Source of the DNA: Allomuricauda sp. | GTDB lineage: Bacteria; Bacteroidota; Bacteroidia; Flavobacteriales; Flavobacteriaceae | DNA: 64,000 nucleotides | Assembly: GCF_028280385.1 (NCBI RefSeq) | Contig: NZ_JANQLX010000003.1 | Location: forward strand, 434,001 to 498,000 | Direction: 5' to 3' | Part shown: piece by piece, positions 1-9,669 of the stretch | Layout: each line of letters begins with the position of its first letter | Numbering within the stretch: position 1 is the first letter of the stretch | Translations under genes and position numbers: made by a program | Notes under the pieces: model-generated | Database searches by the model: none | Seen by the model: the letters and a program-made list of their open reading frames with translations, nothing else | What the model was told of the DNA's origin: nothing

Positions 1-26
1 AAGATCTTGCAAAAGGATAAGAATAA

Positions 27-1490
27 ATGAAATTGAGCAAGATGGCCATGAGAAATAACAGGAGAAAGAACGCATACTTGGCTCTAATATGTTTTGTAGC
101 CTCTTTGGGAGGTATCCTTTTTGGTTTTGATACTGCCGTGATTTCAGGAACAGTTTCTTTAGTAGAGACTCAGTTTGCCCTTGACAAAATCAATGTGGGT
201 TGGTTTGGCAGTTCAGCACTTTTGGGAGCTATTATTGGTTCCCTTTTTGCTGGGGTGCTTAGTGACAAATATGGCAGACGTCCTATTCTGATTCTTTCTG
301 CAATTCTATTTTTCTTGTCGGCGCTGGGATCCACTATTCCGCCATCCTTTGAGGTCCTGATACCCGCTCGAATTCTCGGGGGGATAGGTATTGGAATAGC
401 GTCCGTAGTTGCGCCATTATTTATTTCAGAATTTGCACCGGCGAACTTAAGAGGGCGCCTTGTCGCCTTATACCAACTATCTCTTGTCATTGGGATTCTC
501 TTGGCGTACTATTCCAATTGGTGGTTATTGGGATTCTCCCAGGCAAATAAAACATTCTTTGAGAATACAGAATTACTGTATCAAATTATGATATCAGAGG
601 TGTGGAGAGCGATGTTCGGTATGGAAATGATTCCAGCTGCTTTGTTCTTTTTTTTACTATTGATAGTCCCTGAAAGCCCCCGCTGGCTGGTTATGGACGC
701 AAAGGAAGATAAGGCGCTTAGAATACTTGAAAAAATACAAGGAAAGTTTGCTGCTGTGAAAGAGATAGAAAACATACAATATGTACTAAGCAAAAAGAAG
801 GGGACATTAAAAGAGCTTTTAAAACCAGGATTTAGGATTGCATTGATAGCTGGATTGGGTCTTTCCATTTTTGGTCAGTTTACAGGGGTAAATATCATAG
901 TGTATTATGGTCCTGATATTCTAGGTAATGCAGGTTTTAATTTCGACAATTCCCTGAAATTTCAGGCGGCCATTGGGGTCATCAATCTTATTTTCACCAT
1001 CCTGGCCATCTGGAAGATCGATAGTTGGGGTCGACGTCCCCTGTTGATCGGAGGAATGGCTTCGGTATGTTTGTCCTTGCTGATCGTTGCAGCGTTGTTT
1101 TCCAAACCCGAAGCCAATGGAATATTGATAGTGATCATGTTATGTGTGTACATGGCTAGCTTATCGTTTTCCATCAATGCAGTTATCTGGGTGCTGTTGG
1201 GGGAGATTTATCCTACCAGAATAAGAGGTAGGGCCATGTCGATTGCCACTTTTGCCAACTGGGGAACCAACTTCACAACCGCTTTTTTCTTTCCCTGGTT
1301 TGTTTCACAAATAGGAATGGGGGCCGGCTTTTTGGTCTTTGCGGGATTCTGCTTTATAGCCACCATTTTCTTTTACAAAACCATTCCCGAAACAAAAGGA
1401 AAGACACTCGAAGAAATTGAACAATATTGGACCAGATCAAAAAAGATTAAAAAGCAGGAAATAATCAATCTTAAAAATCGAAAATTTTGA
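27..1490 (+). CDS. Sugar porter family MFS transporter
   Basis: 487-aa ORF, 12-TM pattern, GGILFGFDTAVISG, SDKYGRRP, VPESPRWLV and PETKGKTLEEIE motifs of the sugar porter family. Confidence 0.93.
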   Translation: MKLSKMAMRNNRRKNAYLALICFVASLGGILFGFDTAVISGTVSLVETQFALDKINVGWFGSSALLGAIIGSLFAGVLSDKYGRRPILILSAILFFLSALGSTIPPSFEVLIPARILGGIGIGIASVVAPLFISEFAPANLRGRLVALYQLSLVIGILLAYYSNWWLLGFSQANKTFFENTELLYQIMISEVWRAMFGMEMIPAALFFFLLLIVPESPRWLVMDAKEDKALRILEKIQGKFAAVKEIENIQYVLSKKKGTLKELLKPGFRIALIAGLGLSIFGQFTGVNIIVYYGPDILGNAGFNFDNSLKFQAAIGVINLIFTILAIWKIDSWGRRPLLIGGMASVCLSLLIVAALFSKPEANGILIVIMLCVYMASLSFSINAVIWVLLGEIYPTRIRGRAMSIATFANWGTNFTTAFFFPWFVSQIGMGAGFLVFAGFCFIATIFFYKTIPETKGKTLEEIEQYWTRSKKIKKQEIINLKNRKF

Positions 1491-1789
1491 AAATTAATCT
1501 GGAAAACAAAAATGTGCTCATCACCGCAACTGGTGTTACCAGCGAAGGCTCTGGTACTTGCGAAGCTTTATCAGCGTGTGGTACTAACCAAATCATCAAC
1601 GATTTGAACCACAGAAAAGTAAACGAAGCCGTTGTGAAGTATCGCAACGCCATATCGGTAATTGGTGATGTAAGTGATAAGAAAGACGGGGAAATAAAGT
1701 TTTATGAGATCAGTAAAAACATAGAGTGCTTTATGGACCTGTGAACAACACGGGTATAGACTTGGCCGAAAAGCTTCCAATGAATTAAG
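1487..1789 (+). pseudogene. Decayed short-chain dehydrogenase/reductase (SDR) fragment
   Basis: Frame 1487-1744 reads LENKNVLITATGVTSEGSGTCEALSACGTNQIINDLN (degenerate Rossmann TGxxxGxG). After a frameshift near 1725 the next frame reads VLYGPVNNTGIDLAEKLPMN* (degenerate NNAG motif), then stop. Confidence 0.65.
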
Positions 1790-1797
1790 GAGACAGA

Positions 1798-2037
1798 GTT
1801 TTAACCCCTTTTGGATTGCTAGTCGTCTTAAAAGCATAAACCACCGGAATTGTCACTAAAGTGAAACTAAATAGCCATTGTAAAACCAAAAAAGAAAAAC
1901 CAATGTTGAAATTGTTGAGTCAGTTCGACTGTTAGTTAGTTTAGTTTGAGTCAGGGGCAGCCAGACTGCCCCTGTTTTAAGATTTCCTGAGGCGGAAAAA
2001 AGTGCTGATCGAACATCCTTTTTGTTTCAGGTGTCGG
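1798..2037. repeat. Dispersed imperfect repeat, copy A
   Basis: By eye similar along ~230 bp to 16515-16744 (ttttaacccc...tagtcgtcttaaa.g.ataaaccac.gg.att...tttaagatttcc...ttcaggt.tcgg). Confidence 0.7.
1952..1974. terminator. Perfect 9-bp hairpin inside repeat copy A
   Basis: CAGGGGCAG-CCAGA-CTGCCCCTG followed by TTTTAAGATTT. Confidence 0.4.
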
Positions 2038-2194
2038 ACTTGGTCTTAATAGCGAATTAAGTGTTTTTCTTACATATCAAATAAGAATAATTGATATCGT
2101 GTAAGTAATTGATTTACAAATATATACGCTTCAATGGCTATACGTTTCAAAAGGTAATTTTTTATAAGTTTGATGGGAACAATTTCCCTAACCT

Positions 2195-2746
2195 CTGAAA
2201 CAGAATAACACATATAAGCTCACCTCAAAGGAATACAAAGCGTTGTTTGATACGCTTTATGTATCGCTTTGTTTGTTCTCCAATCGCTATGTTGGAGACT
2301 TGGAACTTGCCAAGGATGTGGTTCAGGATGTGTTTATAAAGGTGTGGGATCAAAAAATTGAATTCAAAGGCCAAAGCGTCATCAGATCATACTTATATAC
2401 GGCGGTCAAAAATAGGTCTTTGGATGTCCTGAAAAGCCGATATCATAAATTGAAAAGTGATTTAACCGTGGAAGAGATACAGAGCATGGAAACTGATTCC
2501 TTTTTTAGTCGGGAGGTTCTTATCGAAGAAACTTCAAGACTTGTGGATGCAGCCGTGAATACCCTTCCTTCCCGGTGCAAGGAGATAATAAAGTTGAGCT
2601 TACTGGGGTACAAGAATGAGGAAATTTCCCAAGAGCTAACGATAACGCTAAATACGGTAAAGGCTCAAAAGAAAATAGCCTATCGCAAACTTCGTTCGCT
2701 TCTAAAGGAGCATTTTGCTTTGATAGTACACATTTTTCTGACGTGA
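2195..2746 (+). CDS. FecI-like ECF RNA polymerase sigma factor
   Basis: Supplied ORF begins at TTG 2243; the open frame with family-like sequence (LKQNNTYKLTSKEYKALFDTLY...) extends back to CTG 2195. Contains AKDVVQDVFIKVW and LPSRCKEIIKLSLLGYKNEEISQELTITLNTVKAQ sigma2/sigma4 regions. Confidence 0.85.
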   Translation: MKQNNTYKLTSKEYKALFDTLYVSLCLFSNRYVGDLELAKDVVQDVFIKVWDQKIEFKGQSVIRSYLYTAVKNRSLDVLKSRYHKLKSDLTVEEIQSMETDSFFSREVLIEETSRLVDAAVNTLPSRCKEIIKLSLLGYKNEEISQELTITLNTVKAQKKIAYRKLRSLLKEHFALIVHIFLT

Positions 2747-2954
2747 AATCCACCTGTTCGGTAATGAAATTCCACAACGGAAGTATCTCAAAATGTTACA
2801 GTTTCAAGGTGACTTTCCTAAAAGCGGGCATTTAGAGTAAGCCAAGGTTCAATTTTAGCCGTTTGAGTATCGCAAATAAAAAAAGATGACAAAACATTAA
2901 CCCCATTTTTAAGTTCAGTCGTCTTAGAATAGAATATTACAACAGATTTATTCG

Positions 2955-4148
2955 ATGCCAAGAGATTTAAGCAAAATAATGCAGTTGGCCAAAAGGCTGG
3001 CAAGTAGAATCGTAAAGGGAGAAAAGATTGATGAAATTGACACTTCGGATGTGTTGAATCCAGAAGAAAAGTCTTATGTGGTGGAAAAACTGACAAATCC
3101 TGATGAATGGTTAAAAAGAAACAGTCTTAACAAGAAAGTTAATGCTGATAAAACCAACGAGTGGCGTAAGCTAAAGAAGCACACCGAACCGCAAGGCAAA
3201 CTTCGCTATTTAAGTATTATTGGTAGGGTTGCAGCAATATTTGTGGGAGTTATTGGAATAGCGTACTTCTATTTCAACGGAAATCCTTTCGGTGAGCAAC
3301 CACAATTGGACATTAAGAAAGAATCGATTGTTTTAGAACTAGAGAAAGGTGCTTTTGAAGAATTGTCAGAAACTGAACAAAAACAAGTCCTAGATAGCAA
3401 AGGAAGAGTAGTAGGTGTTCAAGAGGCCAATGTTTTAAACTATTTCACTCCTGAAGAATCAACTGATGAAACTGAAAAAAGGGAGGAAGCTTTGGTCTAC
3501 CACGAGTTGACGGTTCCCTACGGTAAAACATTCCAAGTTGTCCTTTCCGATGGAACCAGGGTCCATCTTAATGCGGGATCTTCGTTGAGATATCCCATAA
3601 AATTCCTAAAAGGAAAAAAAAGGAAAGTATTCTTGCAAGGAGAGGCATTCTTTAATGTTGCCAAAGATGAGGACCATCCTTTTATCGCTAATGCCGAGGC
3701 TTTAAACATCCGAGTATTGGGTACTCAGTTTGTGATAACATCTTATCCTGAAGATCCTCGTATCAATACAGTTTTGGTTGAAGGTTCAGTAGGAATATTC
3801 AAAAACGGCAAGGAATTCAGTGAGGAACACCATACAAAGCTCGAGCCAGGATTCAAGGCCGCTTGGAACAAAACCGATGATGATATTTCCATTGAAAGAG
3901 TAAATGTAGATATCTATACTGCATGGATTGATGGGCGAATTGTTTTGAGCAAAATGCCCTTTAATGATATTCTGAAAAAGCTGGAAAGGAAATATGATGT
4001 TTCCATTGAAAACAACAATAAACTGCTGGGAGAGGAAATTTTTACGGCAAGTTTCGATGTGGAAACCATTGAGCAGGTGCTGACCTCATTCAGCAAAAAT
4101 TATCCCTTTGAATTTAGTGTTGAAAACAATCGGATAATCATTCATTAA
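2955..4148 (+). CDS. FecR family anti-sigma factor
   Basis: LTVPYGKTFQVVLSDGTRVHLNAGSSLRYPIKF and GEAFFNVAKDEDHPFIANAEALNIRVLGTQF; single TM near residue 95; directly downstream of ECF sigma. Confidence 0.93.
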   Translation: MPRDLSKIMQLAKRLASRIVKGEKIDEIDTSDVLNPEEKSYVVEKLTNPDEWLKRNSLNKKVNADKTNEWRKLKKHTEPQGKLRYLSIIGRVAAIFVGVIGIAYFYFNGNPFGEQPQLDIKKESIVLELEKGAFEELSETEQKQVLDSKGRVVGVQEANVLNYFTPEESTDETEKREEALVYHELTVPYGKTFQVVLSDGTRVHLNAGSSLRYPIKFLKGKKRKVFLQGEAFFNVAKDEDHPFIANAEALNIRVLGTQFVITSYPEDPRINTVLVEGSVGIFKNGKEFSEEHHTKLEPGFKAAWNKTDDDISIERVNVDIYTAWIDGRIVLSKMPFNDILKKLERKYDVSIENNNKLLGEEIFTASFDVETIEQVLTSFSKNYPFEFSVENNRIIIH

Positions 4149-4280
4149 CCATAAACAATCTTAAAGTATGAAGTAACACTATTCACACTTATAAAAAATC
4201 GGAAAATGCGGACACATCTCCCGATTTATAAAATAAGTGATTTAAACATTCTGTCAAACCACTAAACCTAGAACAAAGAT

Positions 4281-7200
4281 ATGAAAAACAGCAAAAGGTT
4301 AAAGGGGCTGACCCCTTTACATCTAAAGTTTGACCTGAAAATGAAACTTTCCATTTACCTTTTTATAATAACACTATTTCAGGTTCAGGCAAATTCCTAT
4401 TCTCAAAAGACCAGAATTAGCTTAGAACTCCACGATGTGGGAATAGAGAGGGTCCTTCAGGAAATAGAATCACTTTCAGAGTTTAAGTTCCTGTACAACC
4501 ATAATGAAGTCGATTACCAACAACAAGTTTCCGTAAGTTTTAAAAGGGAACGTATTTCCAAAATTTTGAATGAGCTATTTTCGGAAATACCTATTACCTA
4601 TGAAATTTGGGGAAAGCAAATTATACTGAAGCGGGAATCGCCAAAATCCCATCAGGGCTTTTCAAATGAACCAAAAAAGAAAGCTGTCCCCCAGCAGTCT
4701 ATATCAGGAAAGGTAACCGATAGGCAAGGTAACCCTTTGGCCGGTGCGACTGTTCTAATAAAAGGAACCACAAATGGCGTAATGACGGATTTTGACGGTA
4801 ACTTTGAAATACTTGTTTCATCTTCAGAAGCTACATTGGTCTTTTCCTACGTTGGCTATGAATCCCAAGAAATTGTTATTGGTAATGATGCTACAATAGA
4901 TGTAACACTGCTTCCAAGCTTGGAAGCCTTGGAAGAAGTGGTAGTGGTAGGCTTTGGAACACAAAAGAAAGTCAATCTATCGGGATCTGTTGATGTTGTG
5001 GATATGGAGATATTGGAAGATCGTCCTATAGCCAATGTATCGCAGGGGCTGCAGGGCACGATTGCCAATCTTAATATTACCTTCGCCAATGGCGCGCCTG
5101 GTGGTACGGCCGATATAAATATACGGGGGTTCACATCCTTAAATGGAGGTAGCCCTTTGATTTTGATAGATGGAATCCCGTCATCTTCAGCTGACCTTAC
5201 TAGGCTGAACCCGAATGATATTGCATCTATTTCGGTGTTAAAGGATGCCTCTTCCGCGGCCATTTATGGGGCAAGGGCGGCATTTGGTGTAGTACTGGTC
5301 ACTACCAAGGAAGGAGGAAAAAGTCAGATAACCTATTCCAACGCATTTATTTGGGGAAAACCCACGATTACACCGAACCCTGTTACTGATCCTTATATCT
5401 TTTCACGATTGCTCGATTTGTCGACAAGCAATACGCCATGGAACTTTGTAACGTTTAACGATGATACTTATGCTTGGGCCAGAGAACGTTCAGAAGACCC
5501 TACCGTACCCAATGTTAGGGTAGATCCCTTAAACCCGGACAGGTGGCAATATATGGGAAGCACCAACTGGAACGAATATTTCTTTAATAAATCTGCTTTT
5601 TCACAAAACCACAATGTGGCCATAAGTGGCAAAAGGGATTTTAAAACTGCGGAAGATGGCCTTAGCGAGGGAGGTGTAAGTTATTATTTATCGGGAAACC
5701 ACACAGTAGAAAATGGACTGAATCGATTGGCGGAAGACAAATGGGTGCGTGATGCTATTCGAAGCAAGGTAAAAATAACCCCGAATGACTGGATGGATTT
5801 TGAGAACAATACTTTTCTAACCTTTACGGAGAGAAACCTTCCGACATATGGCATTACCAATGTGTTCAACCTTAGACCTACGGATGTTGTCAAGAATCCG
5901 GACGGTACCTGGGCAAATACCGATGCGGGGCGCGCCGCTGCAAGAATGCTGGACGGGGGCAAATCCGAGGTAGTGCATACTGGTATCCAGACTACCAATA
6001 AATTAAACGTATACCTATTTGACAAAGCTCTCACCCTTACAGGTGAATATACCTATAAAAAAGATGCAAATAGAAGGCATTGGAATGGCACGAAATATAA
6101 AATAGGTTTTGGTCCCAACGATGTAAGGGAACAGGTAAATGAAGATTACGCTTTCGAAGCGCTTAGCGAAAATAAGTATAGTGTATTGAATATTTATGGC
6201 ACATATGCCAAAGAATTTGGGAAGCATAATTTTACAGCTTTGGCAGGTTATAACAAGGAAATAAACGAGTCCGAGTTCTTTTCTGCAAATAGGGATGATC
6301 TTATATCATCCGACCTTCCCAACATTGCCTTGGCCACTGGTGAACAAACCGTCCAATGGGGTTTTTCAGATTGGGCGTTGAACGGTATTTTCGGAAGATT
6401 GAACTATATCTATAATGATCGCTACATTTTAGAGTTGAATGGTCGCTATGATGGATCTTCCCGGTTTCCAAAAAATGACAGGTATGGTTTCTTTCCCTCA
6501 GTTTCGTTGGCCTGGATAGCCAGTGAAGATTTTGGGGAGTCGATCACGGGTGTCATGAACCATTTAAAGTTCAGGGCATCAAGAGGGTCTTTGGGGAACC
6601 AACTCGTTGACGATTATGGTTATATAAACTCATTGCCAACAGGACAATCAACATACCTGATAGATGGGGATTATCCTAAAGCGGTATTCGCTCCAGAGCT
6701 TGGTGTAGACCCAAACAATTATACATGGGAAAAAGTGGTGACGACCAATTTTGGGGTCGACCTTGGCTTTTTTGATAGTGCCCTTACCATTTCGTTCGAT
6801 AATTATGTAAGGAATACTATGGGGATGCTGGTACCAAGTCAAGAATTGCCCGGAGTTTTGGGTACAGATCCGCCAAGCCAGAATTCAGCAGATTTAAGCA
6901 CCAAAGGATGGGAATTTACCCTAGGGTACAAACATAATTCCCACATTGGGGGAAGCCCTTTTGAACTAGGGGCCTCATTCATATTGTCGGATAATGAGAC
7001 CACAATTACCAGATATGAAAATGATGGCCAGTTATTTTCACAATGGAGAGAAGGCGCAAAGGTTGGCGAAATATGGGGACTTGAAAGCGATGGCTTATTT
7101 GCGAACCAGGAAGAAATAGACAACCTGGATCAAACTGCACTTATTCCTTGGGGAGCCTTAACCATTGTACCTGGATGGCCCAAATACGTAGATCAAGATG

Positions 7201-7850
7201 GTGATGGTAAAATTTTATTGGGGAATTCTGCAAACGACCCCAAAGACCTAAAGCTGATCGGGAACGGAACTCCCAGATATCAAGTAGGGTTCAACCTAAA
7301 TCTTGCTTGGAAAGGATTTGATTTAAGTGGATTTATACAGGGCATTGGAAAAAGAGACTATTATCCTTTACGTTATCTTTTTTGGGGCCCCTACCAGCAA
7401 CCTTATGCAAATACGTACCCGCATCTGTTTGATTTTTATAGAGCTGAGGGAGACAGTGATGCCTTGCTGGAACAACATTCCCAATCATATATTGATGCTG
7501 GGTTGGCAGATGCCAATACTGATTCCGAATATCCGGTGTTGCAAAGTTGGTTGGCGGACGCCAACTATCGGGATGGTAATGGAAACCCTGCTGGACTTGC
7601 CATTCCACAGACCAAATACATGCAAAGTGCAGCATATTTAAGACTGAAGAACATTACGTTGGGATATTCCCTGCCAAAAAATTGGCTGGAAAAAATGCAC
7701 ATCGATCAACTTCGTTTTTTTGTCACCGGAGAAAATATTTACGAATGGTCCTCAATCAAAAGATTTGTTGATCCAGAGGCCTTGGAAAACGCAGGGTTTT
7801 CGTATCCGTTCCATAGAAAACTATCGGCAGGAATGAACATTACTTTTTAA
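4281..7850 (+). CDS. SusC/RagA-like TonB-dependent outer membrane receptor with N-terminal STN signalling domain
   Basis: STN-like segment (ISLELHDVGIERVLQEIESLSEFKFLYN), carboxypeptidase-like domain (ISGKVTDRQGNPLAGATVLIKGT), VVVGFGTQKKVNLSGSVDV TonB box/plug, beta-barrel C-terminus. Confidence 0.95.
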   Translation: MKNSKRLKGLTPLHLKFDLKMKLSIYLFIITLFQVQANSYSQKTRISLELHDVGIERVLQEIESLSEFKFLYNHNEVDYQQQVSVSFKRERISKILNELFSEIPITYEIWGKQIILKRESPKSHQGFSNEPKKKAVPQQSISGKVTDRQGNPLAGATVLIKGTTNGVMTDFDGNFEILVSSSEATLVFSYVGYESQEIVIGNDATIDVTLLPSLEALEEVVVVGFGTQKKVNLSGSVDVVDMEILEDRPIANVSQGLQGTIANLNITFANGAPGGTADINIRGFTSLNGGSPLILIDGIPSSSADLTRLNPNDIASISVLKDASSAAIYGARAAFGVVLVTTKEGGKSQITYSNAFIWGKPTITPNPVTDPYIFSRLLDLSTSNTPWNFVTFNDDTYAWARERSEDPTVPNVRVDPLNPDRWQYMGSTNWNEYFFNKSAFSQNHNVAISGKRDFKTAEDGLSEGGVSYYLSGNHTVENGLNRLAEDKWVRDAIRSKVKITPNDWMDFENNTFLTFTERNLPTYGITNVFNLRPTDVVKNPDGTWANTDAGRAAARMLDGGKSEVVHTGIQTTNKLNVYLFDKALTLTGEYTYKKDANRRHWNGTKYKIGFGPNDVREQVNEDYAFEALSENKYSVLNIYGTYAKEFGKHNFTALAGYNKEINESEFFSANRDDLISSDLPNIALATGEQTVQWGFSDWALNGIFGRLNYIYNDRYILELNGRYDGSSRFPKNDRYGFFPSVSLAWIASEDFGESITGVMNHLKFRASRGSLGNQLVDDYGYINSLPTGQSTYLIDGDYPKAVFAPELGVDPNNYTWEKVVTTNFGVDLGFFDSALTISFDNYVRNTMGMLVPSQELPGVLGTDPPSQNSADLSTKGWEFTLGYKHNSHIGGSPFELGASFILSDNETTITRYENDGQLFSQWREGAKVGEIWGLESDGLFANQEEIDNLDQTALIPWGALTIVPGWPKYVDQDGDGKILLGNSANDPKDLKLIGNGTPRYQVGFNLNLAWKGFDLSGFIQGIGKRDYYPLRYLFWGPYQQPYANTYPHLFDFYRAEGDSDALLEQHSQSYIDAGLADANTDSEYPVLQSWLADANYRDGNGNPAGLAIPQTKYMQSAAYLRLKNITLGYSLPKNWLEKMHIDQLRFFVTGENIYEWSSIKRFVDPEALENAGFSYPFHRKLSAGMNITF

Positions 7851-7877
7851 GAATAGGGCAATACAAAAAATAAAAAA

Positions 7878-9647
7878 ATGAGAAATATATATGCAATATT
7901 GATTTTAGCGCTGGCCATTGTAGGGTGTTCTGATGATTTTTTGGATACAAGCCCGGAATCCTCATTGGCAAAGGAAAACTTTTTTAATTCTGAATCCGAT
8001 CTACAGCTTTATATTAATGGATTACATTCCTTGCCAGGTGTAGGATTGTATTTGGGCGACCAAGGAACAGATGACATGGCAACAACTGGCGCTGTAGAGA
8101 TCAAGAATATGATGATTGGAAATCCCAGTGCTGAAAATATCAGTGCCGGTTGGACATGGACACGTCTTAGGAACATTAATTTTTTTCTGGAAAATTTTGA
8201 AAAGGCAGATGAGGATGAAAGTACAAAAAATCATTTTGAAGGGGTGGCCAGATACTACAGGGCTGAGTTTTACTTCAACAAGGTAAAACGGTTTTCAGAC
8301 GTGCCATGGTATTCAACCACATTAAGTCCTGGCGATGAAGAATTGTTTAAACCTAGGGACCAAAGAACTTTGGTTGTGGATAGCCTAATGAACGACATAC
8401 AATTTGCCTCCCAAAACATTCGTGAAGACGTGGCATATGGAAACATAAACAGATGGATGGCATTGTTTTTACAGGCTCGTATTGCACTGTACGAGGGTAC
8501 TTTTAGAAAATACCATCCTGAGCTTGGCCTAGAGGGGACAGCCAACACCTATTTGGAAATAGCTCATAATGCCGCAAAAGAATTAATGGATTCTGGAAAC
8601 TTCTCGCTGCACAATACCGGTAATCCAGAAAGCGATTATGGTACACTTTTTCAATCTGAGGATCTCTCTGGCATATCCGAAGCCATGTTGGTAAACGTGT
8701 ATGATGTGGATAAAAATAAGAACAGCGGTATTTGGCACGTCTTTGGCGATTATGAACAAAGCCCTTCCAAGGCATTGATCAATTCTTATTTGATGACGGA
8801 TGGTTCTCGTTTTACAGATCAACCAAACGCCGGAGCCATGACATACGTGGAAGAATTCCAAAATCGTGACCCTCGATTGTCACAAACCTTTGTTCCTCCT
8901 GGATATATATTGGCTGGAAGTGATTCTCCTTACGTTCAAGTGTTAAACAAAAACTTTACTGGATATCATCAACAAAAAGGATATAACAATACTACGGAAG
9001 ATGCAGGAGTCGATATTGCGGTATACAGGTATGCCGAAATGCTGTTGACCTTTGCGGAGGCAAAAGCCGAACTTGGATCCTTGACCCAAGCGGATCTTGA
9101 TATGTCGATTAACCTATTGCGGGCTAGAGCAGGCCTACCCAATATGGATTTGGCAACGGCCAATGCCGATATAGATCCCATTATGGAAGATGATTTTCCC
9201 AATGTTTCGGGATCGAATAGAGGAGTGATCTATGAAATAAGGAGGGAAAGAAGAGTAGAGTTTGCAGCGGAGTCTTTCCGGTTGAATGATGTTTCAAGAT
9301 GGAACATCGGAAAAATCTTGGAGAGAATTCCCGAAGGCATGCATTTTCCAGGGTTGGGTAAGTACGATATGACAGGTGATGGAGTTGAGGACATCAGCAT
9401 TATAGCCAGCACTGAAGATGTGCCATCCCCCAAAGAACAAAATGCATTGGGTGTGGAACTTATTTACTACAAGGCCGGATTTTTTGGCGATGTAGCCGCA
9501 AGTTTATTCTTGACCAACGGAACCTCCGGGAATATGGTTACTTCAACAACAACACAACGATTCGAAGAACCAAAGTTTTATTACAGGCCCATTCCTGCCC
9601 ACCAAGTCTCCTTAAACCCTCAGTTAAAACAAATAATGGGGTGGTAA
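7878..9647 (+). CDS. SusD/RagB-family nutrient-binding outer membrane lipoprotein
   Basis: Lipobox (LAIVGCSDDFLDTSPES), VDIAVYRYAEMLLTFAEAKAELG and IYEIRRERRVEFAAESFRLNDVSRW motifs; adjacent to SusC. Confidence 0.95.
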   Translation: MRNIYAILILALAIVGCSDDFLDTSPESSLAKENFFNSESDLQLYINGLHSLPGVGLYLGDQGTDDMATTGAVEIKNMMIGNPSAENISAGWTWTRLRNINFFLENFEKADEDESTKNHFEGVARYYRAEFYFNKVKRFSDVPWYSTTLSPGDEELFKPRDQRTLVVDSLMNDIQFASQNIREDVAYGNINRWMALFLQARIALYEGTFRKYHPELGLEGTANTYLEIAHNAAKELMDSGNFSLHNTGNPESDYGTLFQSEDLSGISEAMLVNVYDVDKNKNSGIWHVFGDYEQSPSKALINSYLMTDGSRFTDQPNAGAMTYVEEFQNRDPRLSQTFVPPGYILAGSDSPYVQVLNKNFTGYHQQKGYNNTTEDAGVDIAVYRYAEMLLTFAEAKAELGSLTQADLDMSINLLRARAGLPNMDLATANADIDPIMEDDFPNVSGSNRGVIYEIRRERRVEFAAESFRLNDVSRWNIGKILERIPEGMHFPGLGKYDMTGDGVEDISIIASTEDVPSPKEQNALGVELIYYKAGFFGDVAASLFLTNGTSGNMVTSTTTQRFEEPKFYYRPIPAHQVSLNPQLKQIMGW

Positions 9648-9669
9648 CCTTTTAAAAAAAGCATAGACA

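Noticed and set aside
1571-1837. 88-aa antisense ORF and 1471-1653 antisense ORF over the SDR remnant
   Set aside because: No motifs; the + strand SDR remnant explains the sequence.
4856-5263. 135-aa antisense ORF in susC and similar antisense ORFs in susC/susD
   Set aside because: Antisense to strong conserved domains; codon-bias by-products.
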